Made by a program: the position numbers and the translations under genes. Under the pieces are notes generated by a model. The model was not told the DNA's origin. It saw only the letters and a program-made list of their open reading frames with translations, and did no database searches. From Hyphomicrobiales bacterium 4NK60-0047b (GTDB lineage Bacteria; Pseudomonadota; Alphaproteobacteria; Rhizobiales; HXMU1428-3): 64,000 nt of DNA. The stretch is from assembly GCA_040367435.1 (NCBI GenBank), contig BAABWY010000002.1, positions 186,001 through 250,000 on the forward strand, written 5' to 3'. This document shows positions 53,199 through 60,631 of the stretch, one piece after another; within the stretch, counting starts at the first letter, position 1, and every line of letters starts with the position of its first letter.

Positions 53199-53777
53199 TT
53201 ATTTTTCGAGAATACTAAGCTCTGTTTGAAACGCTGTCGCACTTCCCACACCACCAAGGTTAGGTGAAATTTTCACAACATGCTCATATACAGATTGCAA
53301 GTCTTCAGGACTTGCATTCCCAGCTACTGAGACAACAAACTTAATATCTTTAAAGTGAGAACTCTCAACCCCAGAAATATCAAACAACCCGCGCATATCC
53401 GTAGTACCACTCATATGAATTTTGATCGAATTCAATGAGATAGAGCGAAGAGCACAAACAGCAGAAAAATTCGCAATAAAACAACCAGAAAGAGCCGCGA
53501 GTAAATGTTCTTGTGGACTAGCAAATGAATTGCCACCACAAAGTTCGTGAGGTTGATCCATTTCAATAGAAAAACTTCTCGAAATATCATCCCCTCCAAT
53601 TTGAGAGTTTGAAATTTCAGAAACGCTTCCCGTTTGACCAGTCCATTCGCTATCAACCCGCCAATGGCCTTCAGCCAATTCAGGAGCCAATTTAACTTCA
53701 TCACGGATCATATTCGCAAATTGCAAACAAATGCCGTTTACAACTTGTTCATCATTCAAAGAAGGTGAAATATCCAT
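53199..53777 (-). CDS. OsmC-family protein
   Basis: 192 residues. OsmC/Ohr fold with GGNSFASPQEHLLAALSGCFIANFSAVC (in parts, ~80-107); the cysteine in LSGC and the one in AVC approximate the family's redox pair. Some members are peroxidases, others of unknown role. It is convergent with the L,D-transpeptidase gene, 4 bp away. No OhrR-type regulator is adjacent. Confidence 0.87.
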   Translation of the reverse strand: MDISPSLNDEQVVNGICLQFANMIRDEVKLAPELAEGHWRVDSEWTGQTGSVSEISNSQIGGDDISRSFSIEMDQPHELCGGNSFASPQEHLLAALSGCFIANFSAVCALRSISLNSIKIHMSGTTDMRGLFDISGVESSHFKDIKFVVSVAGNASPEDLQSVYEHVVKISPNLGGVGSATAFQTELSILEK

Positions 53778-53904
53778 CTAAAATGCCTTATGATTTATGC
53801 CTAAAAACATATTTGTAAATTATGTGATAAAGAATAGCAGACGGATAATTAACAAATCATCAATTATTACGTGTAGAAGGAATACCCTACACTTAAGTAC
53901 AAAA

Positions 53905-53932
53905 GAAAAAAGAGCCCAGTTAACAACTGAGC
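53905..53932 (-). terminator. Terminator of the 268-residue protein gene
   Basis: On the minus strand GGGCTCAGTT pairs with AACTGGGCTC (8 of 10), followed by TTTTTTCTTTT. Confidence 0.7.
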
Positions 53933-53964
53933 CCTTAAAAAACGAATAAAAACAATAAGATAAA

Positions 53965-54771
53965 CTATCTAACCCGGCGTGGATTCATATATAAATCACT
54001 CTCAAGAGATTCAAGTTTAACGTCTTTCAATTTCCCAGAAGCCATATCTTTCACCAAATCCTGGACATGATGTTGCGCTTCATCATTAAATCGAAGCATT
54101 GTACAGAACAACTGCAAAACATACTTCATCTCAGCATCACAATGCTCAGCCTTGACCCAACATTTCCATTTCCCACCGAGATTAAGAATGCGACCATTTA
54201 ACTTGCCAACTTTTTCCCCACGTCCATCATAGAGTACATAATCATCGCCAATATTAATCCAGCAACGACGCAAGTAATAAAACTTCGGCACACCCTCACG
54301 AAGGATAAAAAAAGAATAACGCTCAGGCTGAAAAAACCATTTATAAGAAGACCGCTCCATCTGCACAAGCTGCTCATGCTTGGAAATATTCATGCTATAA
54401 GCCGTAACAGGAAAGCCCTTTGCACCGTGGGTTAATTGCATCGAGCGCCCTAATAACAAATCCATAGTGCCGCGCCAATTCACCTCATCAGTGAAAAGCT
54501 TAATCACCATACGGCGCTTCATACCTGTTTCTTTTTTCCAAGCCCCTTTTCGGTAAGCAACCAAACCAACACGCTTACCATCTTCTTTCACCTCACCAAG
54601 AATATCCATGTCCTTGGTAAATTGACGTGATTTTGCCCGGTAACGGTCCTGCTGATAAATACCAATTTCCGTCATATTCAAATCCGTCAGCCACAAACTA
54701 ACATCAAATTTAACACGTTTTTCTACTGGTGCGGTGTTTGCGTCAGATGCAACTTTGGTCTTGCTGCTCAT
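53965..54771 (-). CDS. Conserved hypothetical protein (268 aa)
   Basis: 268 residues, soluble, basic, rich in Trp, Tyr and Lys. Segments such as SLWLTDLNMTEIGIYQQDRYRAKSR (in parts ~26-50), SYKWFFQPERYSFF (~142) and MNPRRVR at the C-terminus suggest a beta-rich fold. No signal peptide, catalytic motif or membrane helix. I do not recognise the family. A single-gene unit with its own terminator, upstream of yggS in the same direction relative to the map but separated by 212 bp. Confidence 0.7.
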   Translation of the reverse strand: MSSKTKVASDANTAPVEKRVKFDVSLWLTDLNMTEIGIYQQDRYRAKSRQFTKDMDILGEVKEDGKRVGLVAYRKGAWKKETGMKRRMVIKLFTDEVNWRGTMDLLLGRSMQLTHGAKGFPVTAYSMNISKHEQLVQMERSSYKWFFQPERYSFFILREGVPKFYYLRRCWINIGDDYVLYDGRGEKVGKLNGRILNLGGKWKCWVKAEHCDAEMKYVLQLFCTMLRFNDEAQHHVQDLVKDMASGKLKDVKLESLESDLYMNPRRVR

Positions 54772-54983
54772 TACCTGTTCTCCAAATAAGCTTTAAAAGA
54801 CTTTTTAAGAAAATAAGTCACAAAGCAGCTCCCTACTTTGCACGAATCAATTCAAAGACCAACATTATCATGTTCGCGGCATCATTAGAGCTAGGCCCTA
54901 ATACTTATCCAAGTTTAAATTGAAGCACGTTTATAGAGAAAAATTCAAAAAGAAGAAGAAAAAGGTGTATGCAAGCCAAGCGA

Positions 54984-55649
54984 TCATTTCGCTCTCTGAC
55001 CAAAGATCGCTGTTCCCACCCGAACAAAATCAGCGCCAAACTGTATAGCAGTTTCAAAATCAGAACTCATACCCATAGAAACTTCAGACAGACCATTGTC
55101 ATGCGCTAAATGTTTTAACAATACAAAATATGGAGACGGCTCTTCTTCTACTGGCGGAATACACATTAATCCAGAAATGGTTAGATCAAACTCTTCCCGG
55201 CATTGTTTTAAAAAAGCTTCCAAATCTGCTGGTGCAACGCCTGCCTTTTGCGGCTCTTCCCCCACATTAACCTGTACAAAAAGTTTCAGCTCTTTGGCCT
55301 GAGCTTTCATTTCTTTGGCAATAGCTGCTGCAATTTTCGGCCTGTCAATTGTTTCAATTACATCAAACAAGGCAACAGCCTCAGCAGCTTTATTCGATTG
55401 AAGTGGTCCAATTAAATGCAAAGCGATATCAGGAAACTGAGTTCTAAGATCTGGCCACTTCGAGGCCGCTTCCTGCACACGGTTTTCACCAAAAAAACGG
55501 TGTCCTGCTTCTAAAGCTAGCGAAATTTCTTCCACTGAACGTGTTTTGCTAACCGCAATTAGTTTACCCTGCCCTGCACAATTACCAGCTATCTTTAAAG
55601 TAGCTTTTATTTTGTTTTTTATTTCACTTAAATTTTCTTGGATCGCCAT
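54984..55649 (-). CDS. yggS: YggS-family PLP homeostasis protein
   Basis: 221 residues, an alanine-racemase-like PLP barrel. Landmarks are LIAVSKTRSVEEI (~30-42) with the PLP lysine, FGENRVQEA (~53-61), LHLIGPLQSNKA (~76-87), FVQVNVGEEPQKAGV (~124-138), and SMGMSSDFETAIQFGADFVRVGTAIFG (in parts at the C-terminus). It buffers pyridoxal phosphate. Usual length. Confidence 0.95.
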   Translation of the reverse strand: MAIQENLSEIKNKIKATLKIAGNCAGQGKLIAVSKTRSVEEISLALEAGHRFFGENRVQEAASKWPDLRTQFPDIALHLIGPLQSNKAAEAVALFDVIETIDRPKIAAAIAKEMKAQAKELKLFVQVNVGEEPQKAGVAPADLEAFLKQCREEFDLTISGLMCIPPVEEEPSPYFVLLKHLAHDNGLSEVSMGMSSDFETAIQFGADFVRVGTAIFGQRAK

Positions 55650-55790
55650 AAGCTATCAAAAGCCTTTTTCTAATTCAGTGCCAGATAAATTCAAATTCAC
55701 ATAGAGTATGAGAATCACTTGACACAATTACCATTTCACTCTTTTGTTGGCACGAATAATTTATTTTATAAATGCTACTCCGGTTTCTTA

Positions 55791-55833
55791 GGGCCGGTTT
55801 CTGGTGGGAAACCTGAAGGCACAACAAAAAAAG
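55791..55833 (+). repeat. Repeat A copy 12, GGTTTC variant, before yciI
   Basis: Outer stem GCC/GGC, inner stem GGTTTC/GAAACC, loop TGGTGG, bulge TGAA, tail CACAACAAAAAAAGGA. The tail supplies AAAGGA before the yciI ATG. A partial copy (CCGGTTTCTTAG) stands just upstream. Confidence 0.86.
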
Positions 55834-55845
55834 GATTTACCTCAC

Positions 55846-56118
55846 ATGCAATATGTCGCCATTTGTATCGACAAAGAGAATTCAGAAAACCTTCGCCTTG
55901 AAAATCGCGGCGATCATATCGCCCACTTAAAAAAGGTGAAAGACAACATGCTCCTTGCTGGCCCTTTCCTAACGGACGCTGGCAGAATGTGCGGCTCACT
56001 TCTTGTCTTTAATGGCATGAAGCTAGAAGAAATTGAAACCTGGCTAGAAGAAGACCCCTACGCAAAAGCAGGCCTCTTCGCATCTGTAGAAGTCAAACCC
56101 TTCAAACAAGTTATATAA
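55846..56118 (+). CDS. YciI-family protein
   Basis: 90 residues from the ATG at 55846; a longer frame starting inside repeat A is unlikely. Dimeric alpha-beta fold with DHIAHLKKVKDNMLLAGPF (~22-40), GSLLVF (~49) and EEDPYAKAGLFASVEVKPFKQV (in parts to the end), the typical YciI ending. The function is poorly known; a conserved His-Asp pair suggests catalysis in some members. Its leader is an A element. Confidence 0.9.
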   Translation: MQYVAICIDKENSENLRLENRGDHIAHLKKVKDNMLLAGPFLTDAGRMCGSLLVFNGMKLEEIETWLEEDPYAKAGLFASVEVKPFKQVI

Positions 56119-56159
56119 AATTTACGCCAATACTATTGGCAAAAAATCAAAACCTCTTC

Positions 56160-56323
56160 ACGATGAAGGAGTGACACCACTTCAGCATCAGGACATGACG
56201 CCTTTGGCGTCCGGTGCACAAGATCAGCCCGAACGGAGCGTAGCGAGTACGGATAAGCTGATCGCAAAAAAAAGCACCGCCCAACGGAGGGCCAGCAGCG
56301 AAGCTGCGGAATAGCCCGTGAGT
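56160..56323 (+). repeat. Repeat B copy 9, with an insertion in hairpin 3
   Basis: GATGAAGGAG; hairpin 1 region AGTG-ACAC-CACT; GGACATG; hairpin 2 GACGCC/GGCGTC; hairpin 3 CCGGTGC ... GCACCG with ~54 bp inserted in its loop; ACGGAGGGC; hairpin 4 GCAGC/GCTGC; AATAGCCCGTGAG. Between convergent yciI and plsC, so not a gene leader. Confidence 0.87.
56219..56272 (+). repeat. Insertion in B copy 9, element C-like
   Basis: GATCAGC and GCTGATC bracket a core containing GGAGCGTAGCGAGTACGG, followed by GCAAAAAAAA. The core and A-rich 3' end resemble element C at 21.4-21.5 kb. Confidence 0.5.
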
Positions 56324-56327
56324 ATAA

Positions 56328-57122
56328 TTAAGACACCCGTTTGGTTTCAAACGGCCGCAAAGATAAAAGTTCCGCCATATCTGCGCGGATCTTTTTTTCA
56401 CTAAAAGCCGCTAAAGATTTACGATCACCAATTTCAGCCAATGTCACAGGTTCACCAATGCGTACATGAACATCAAGAGGCCCAGCTTTTAAAAGGGTCC
56501 AAACATGCCCCCCCATTTCCATATCGCCGTACCAGGCAACCAAAGGACGAGTACGTCGCCCCAAAGGAACACCCCCCAAAAATGTATAGGCAAGCGCGAT
56601 TGTTTGCACATTGGTTTCTTGGTCTGCCAAACTCGCGGCTGCAAAAAGAGAACTTTTAAAATTCAACACCCTGTTTCCATCACTGCTCGTACCTTCAGGA
56701 AAAAGAACAATATGATCACCCTCAGCTATGCGAGAAGCAATCTCTTTAGCTGAATTTAAGCTCTCAGTTTTCTTCTCACGATCCACAAAAATCGTCCGTT
56801 GTAAATTCGCTAAAACTTTCACACCTGGCCAGGTTCCAACTTCTCGTTTCGCAACAAAAGAAAGCGGCGTCAGAGCTGTAAAAACAACAATGTCCATCCA
56901 GGAAATGTGGTTCGCAACTAACAATACAGGTTTGTCGTCAACGATATCACCGTCCACATGAATACGCAGTCCCATAATGCGAGAAATAAGTTTGTGATAA
57001 TAATGAGGAAGTAAACGCGCCAATGGCATTTTTAATTTAACAAACAACCATTGAAAGGGAATAAGAATTAAAGTGATAAGAAAAAACCAAAAGAGAACCC
57101 AAACAGCACGCAAAGAAGACAT
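56328..57122 (-). CDS. plsC: 1-acyl-sn-glycerol-3-phosphate acyltransferase
   Basis: 264 residues from the ATG at 57122; a TTG 33 bp upstream is less likely. An N-terminal hydrophobic anchor (~4-30), the acyltransferase motif NHISWMD (~71-77), FVDREKKTES (~110) and LFPEGTSSDG (~148) are all in place. It acylates lysophosphatidate in phospholipid synthesis, or a lyso-ornithine lipid as in OlsA relatives. Located between the Fur/Mur gene and yciI. Confidence 0.92.
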   Translation of the reverse strand: MSSLRAVWVLFWFFLITLILIPFQWLFVKLKMPLARLLPHYYHKLISRIMGLRIHVDGDIVDDKPVLLVANHISWMDIVVFTALTPLSFVAKREVGTWPGVKVLANLQRTIFVDREKKTESLNSAKEIASRIAEGDHIVLFPEGTSSDGNRVLNFKSSLFAAASLADQETNVQTIALAYTFLGGVPLGRRTRPLVAWYGDMEMGGHVWTLLKAGPLDVHVRIGEPVTLAEIGDRKSLAAFSEKKIRADMAELLSLRPFETKRVS

Positions 57123-57205
57123 TAACACACACCCAAAACTAAAGTTATTTGTCAAAATTTTTATATATTACTAATCTGGCTTAGCCAGTCTGACTTCGTC
57201 AGCAG

Positions 57206-57673
57206 TCAGTCTTTTTCGTCTAGAGGGACACCATACAGCTCTAAGCGATGATCGACCAGCTTAAATCCAAGCTCACGCGCCACACGCTCTTGTAGCTTTT
57301 CAATTTCTTCATTGCTAAACTCAATCACACGGCCCGTTTTCAAATCAATCAAATGATCATGATGCTCTTCAGCAACCGTTTCTAATCTGGCTTTCCCGTC
57401 ACCAAAATCATGGCTCTCAACAATTCCAGCATCAACAAAAAGCCTAACAGTACGATAAACAGTAGAAAGAGAGATCCTATCATCAACTTCATGAGCCCGA
57501 GAATAAACATCTTCAACACTAGGGTGATCTGTCGCCTCAGATAAAATACGAGCAATAATCCGCCGTTGATCTGTCATGCGCATATTCTTTTCAGCACATA
57601 ACAATTCAAGTGATGAAAGCTCTTGCCCGCTTTCACCAACATTTTTTGCTTCAGCCTCTTTCTTCTCGGTCAT
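57206..57673 (-). CDS. Fur-family metal regulator (probably Mur)
   Basis: 155 residues. Winged helix (~25-90: RRIIARILSEATDHPSVEDVYSRAHE and SLSTVYRTVRLF) and dimerisation/metal domain with HHDHLIDLKTGRVIEF (~105-120). No C-terminal Cys-x-x-Cys zinc site. In Hyphomicrobiales the Fur homologue placed between rimI and plsC is Mur, which represses manganese uptake; that is the basis for 'probably Mur'. The target metal cannot be read from the sequence alone. Confidence 0.92.
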   Translation of the reverse strand: MTEKKEAEAKNVGESGQELSSLELLCAEKNMRMTDQRRIIARILSEATDHPSVEDVYSRAHEVDDRISLSTVYRTVRLFVDAGIVESHDFGDGKARLETVAEEHHDHLIDLKTGRVIEFSNEEIEKLQERVARELGFKLVDHRLELYGVPLDEKD

Positions 57674-57831
57674 CAGCTACCTCAAATCCCCCAATACCCC
57701 TAAATAGAAGCTATAACGGCAATAGCTGCCACCTGTAAAGCTAGCAAGTCCAAAAACAACAATATTCTTATGATTTAAAATGTTCCAGTTGATAGATGGA
57801 CGTTCACTGATAGGCGGCTAAATAAAAAATC

Positions 57832-58314
57832 CTACTCTTCATCAAGTAACAAGCGCATCATCAAAGCACTCGAAGCTTTTTCGCCTTTTTTACCCTGATA
57901 ATAAGCACGGCGTTCACCTACCACTTCAAACCCCGCCTGATTATAAAGCTGAACAGCGCCTTTGTTCGTTTCATCTACTTCCAAATGCAGTTCTTTTATG
58001 CCTTTATCATAGAGTGTATCAATGGCCACATCGAGCATGCCTTCAGCCACTCCCTTGCGCCGATGGCGACGCCCAACAGCAATGGAAATAACCTCAGCCT
58101 CATCCGCTACACAGCGAACAAGCAGAAAAGCATTTGGGTTTTTATCACCGTTAGAAAAAGCCCCAAGAACTTTCATATTATTGTCTTGTAAAAATAAAGC
58201 GAAATCATGCGCCCCCCACCCACGGGTGAAGGATGTTTTATGCAAGTTGGCTAGGCAATTGATACTATCAATCCCTAAGTCTTTAACAGTATAACCATTT
58301 TCCAGAACTCTCAT
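57832..58314 (-). CDS. rimI: GNAT acetyltransferase RimI
   Basis: 160 residues, a GNAT fold. The acetyl-CoA loop is VGRRHRRKGVAEGMLD (~74-89, RxxGxA type), followed by LHLEVDETNKGAVQLYNQAGFEVVGERRAYYQ (in parts ~108-140), the RimI pattern. It acetylates ribosomal protein S18 in E. coli. Its ATG overlaps the tsaB stop by one base (TGATG), so translation is coupled. Confidence 0.93.
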   Translation of the reverse strand: MRVLENGYTVKDLGIDSINCLANLHKTSFTRGWGAHDFALFLQDNNMKVLGAFSNGDKNPNAFLLVRCVADEAEVISIAVGRRHRRKGVAEGMLDVAIDTLYDKGIKELHLEVDETNKGAVQLYNQAGFEVVGERRAYYQGKKGEKASSALMMRLLLDEE

Positions 58315-59120
58315 CAGAGCCTCCGTACCAATGTTTTTCCCAACTGAGGTTTCGCATCCGGTGCACGCAAATATAAAGGCCGCACTTCATCATTAATTTT
58401 AAAACAATCTTCATCAAGCTTGAACAAATCTTCAGCGCGAATATCTAACGCGGCAGAATGAACATCAAACCGTGGAGAGGGGTCTCCACTATTACTTGCC
58501 CGATTTAACTCACAAAATTTATCAGCACCAGGCCCAAAACTAACATGTACTTCATTTTTTTGAACAAAATCAGCCACATCAGAATATGAAAGCAAAACTG
58601 GTCCTGTAACTTCGCTTAAAGATGTAACTTCATTCAGAACATTTACACCGCTAGCCTCGTCTCCAAGTCCTTTAAAAACGTGAACATAAAACTCATCTCG
58701 TCCGGCTTCAAGAACATGACAAATATGAAAGGACTTCGACAAATCCAAATTGAAGTCTAAGTCTGGTCTATCAAACTCAAGTTCATCGTTGAGCTTAATA
58801 AATTTTTGCCCTGCAACAACAGAGCAAACAGCACCATATAAAGGAACATCACAAGCAAGAGCCAAACCCTTGGCAAAAGCAATTCCAACCCTGACACCTG
58901 TAAAAGATCCTGGCCCCATTGTGCAACTGATTCTGTTAAGAGAATGATAACTAATACCCGCCTCAACCATTAAGTCATCAATTTGCGCGATAATATGCTC
59001 AGCATGGCCACGGCGAATATTATCGAAACGAGCAAACGTTTTTTGCTGATCAGGCATGCCTACAGTCAGCGCTGCTGAACACCCAGCCCCCGCTGTATCA
59101 ATCGCTAATTCACAAATCAT
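58314..59120 (-). CDS. tsaB: tRNA t6A modification protein TsaB
   Basis: 268 residues, an ASKHA fold. N-terminal LAIDTAGAGCSAAL (~5-18) and SCTMGPGSFTGVRVGIAFAKGLALA (in parts ~63-87) are diagnostic. TsaB is the non-catalytic partner of TsaD in threonylcarbamoyl-A37 synthesis. It is longer than E. coli TsaB (231) through a C-terminal extension. Followed at one-base overlap by rimI. Confidence 0.94.
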   Translation of the reverse strand: MICELAIDTAGAGCSAALTVGMPDQQKTFARFDNIRRGHAEHIIAQIDDLMVEAGISYHSLNRISCTMGPGSFTGVRVGIAFAKGLALACDVPLYGAVCSVVAGQKFIKLNDELEFDRPDLDFNLDLSKSFHICHVLEAGRDEFYVHVFKGLGDEASGVNVLNEVTSLSEVTGPVLLSYSDVADFVQKNEVHVSFGPGADKFCELNRASNSGDPSPRFDVHSAALDIRAEDLFKLDEDCFKINDEVRPLYLRAPDAKPQLGKTLVRRL

Positions 59121-59155
59121 AAGGTTGAAATTCTAATGAGAGTTAATGGATAAAC

Positions 59156-59728
59156 TTAATAGGCATCTTCAGCTGGCCGTACAGCTTGAACTTCAGGCAA
59201 AAAGTGGCGCATCAAATTCTCAATGCCATGCTGCAAAGTCACAGTCGAGCTTGGGCAACCAGCACAAGCACCGCGCATTGTGAGATAAACAATCCCATCA
59301 CGGAACCCTTTAAAGACAATATCACCACCATCTTGAGCCACTGCTGGGCGGACGCGAGTTTCTAAAAGTTCTTTAATTGTGTTAACTGTTTCTTGATCGG
59401 CAGGATCAAAAAATTCTTCTTCTGCTTGTGAATTGTCAGTGTCACCCTCTGAAATAACAGGATCACCAGACATATAGTGCTCCATAATCGCACCCAAAAC
59501 AGCCGGTTTGAGACTTTGCCATTCCATAGAGCCCTTAGTCACTGAAATAAAGTCAGTTCCAAGAAATACTGCCTCAACTCCGTCAATACCAAACAAACGA
59601 AGTGCCAAAGGAGAGTTTTTAGCAACATCAGATGAGAGAAATTCCATATTCCCTTGATCAATCACAGCTTTACCTGGAATGAATTTTAATGTTTGCGGGT
59701 TTGGTGTTGCTTCCGTTTGAATAAACAT
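59156..59728 (-). CDS. NifU/NfuA-type iron-sulphur carrier
   Basis: 190 residues from the ATG at 59728. N-terminal Nfu_N domain (MFIQTEATPNPQTLKFIPG, ~1-19) and C-terminal NifU domain (~100-185) with the cluster cysteines in GACAGCPSSTVTL (~145-157). This two-domain form is the alphaproteobacterial and mitochondrial NFU1 type. It hands Fe-S clusters to late targets. 36 bp upstream of tsaB on the same strand. Confidence 0.94.
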   Translation of the reverse strand: MFIQTEATPNPQTLKFIPGKAVIDQGNMEFLSSDVAKNSPLALRLFGIDGVEAVFLGTDFISVTKGSMEWQSLKPAVLGAIMEHYMSGDPVISEGDTDNSQAEEEFFDPADQETVNTIKELLETRVRPAVAQDGGDIVFKGFRDGIVYLTMRGACAGCPSSTVTLQHGIENLMRHFLPEVQAVRPAEDAY

Positions 59729-59917
59729 AACCACTCTCTCTGTCGTAAGGCCTTTAAGCTAATTTCAAAACTTTAAAGGGCAAAATAATGATATTTGCTA
59801 GAGTATAGCATAATTACAATTAAGAATCTTTCTAAACTAGCTCGTTATAGCTCAAAACCCATCAATTGACCAGTGAATAAAACTCATGTGCGATAATTTA
59901 TATTTATCAAATCTATC

Positions 59918-60427
59918 TTAAGCTAATGAAGTGATGTCATCCCAAGTCAAGTGCCCAGGAATAATGGAGATAGGTATAGGAAAAGTACCTGCTTTATTGC
60001 CAGTAAACAGGTTCGTAATCAGCGGACCAGGTCCAGATTGCTCCACAGAAGCCCCAAGTACAATAATGGCAATGTCTTCGTCAATTTCAATTAATTTAGA
60101 AATTTCCTCGGCCTTTTTACCTTCACGAACGATTTCTTCAACCTCAAGGTCTTCAAAACCAGCACCCTTTAATTTACGGCGAAACAGCCGAAAAACAGCT
60201 TTAGCTTTTTGCAAAGCTTCTTCACGTTGTATTTCCTTCACACCAAGCCAATGCTGATAGTCTCCAGGTTCTATCACATAAAGCATAGAGATCATGCCCC
60301 CCGTACGTCTCACACGGTTGGCGGCAAAGGCAAGGGCAGCTTCAACTTCCGGGGCATCTTCTTCGACAACCACGAGAAATTTCCGAACGTGCCCAGATTC
60401 AAAAACATTTCTGCAAGCATCTGACAT
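59918..60427 (-). CDS. Universal stress protein family
   Basis: 169 residues. Usp fold: FLVVVEEDAPEVEAALAFAA (~17-36), ISMLYVIEPGDYQHW (~46-60) and the C-terminal GASVEQSGPGPLITNLFTG (in parts ~124-143), where the ATP-binding G-x2-G-x9-G(S/T) motif is only partly kept. Usp-Nfu-tsaB neighbours are usual in Hyphomicrobiales. Role in stress survival unknown. Confidence 0.88.
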   Translation of the reverse strand: MSDACRNVFESGHVRKFLVVVEEDAPEVEAALAFAANRVRRTGGMISMLYVIEPGDYQHWLGVKEIQREEALQKAKAVFRLFRRKLKGAGFEDLEVEEIVREGKKAEEISKLIEIDEDIAIIVLGASVEQSGPGPLITNLFTGNKAGTFPIPISIIPGHLTWDDITSLA

Positions 60428-60525
60428 GGAGCCTATCGTGCCAAATCATTTACAAATCACCAAGACTTTTTTTTTATTTCCAACCTAAATTGATACAAAT
60501 TCGAAATTTACCAGTAGAACCATAA

Positions 60526-60566
60526 AAAAACCCACCCCAATCCACAAAACGCGAATTGGAGTGGGC
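60526..60566 (-). terminator. Terminator of the NAD-GDH gene
   Basis: On the minus strand GCCCACTCCAATTC pairs with GATTGGGGTGGG, followed by TTTTTTT, about 70 bp after the gdh stop. Confidence 0.8.
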
Positions 60567-60631
60567 CAGTCTTCCCTCGAAAAAGTTTTAATCACTTTTT
60601 TCTTTTTAGACTTATTTAAAAACGCGTAGCT

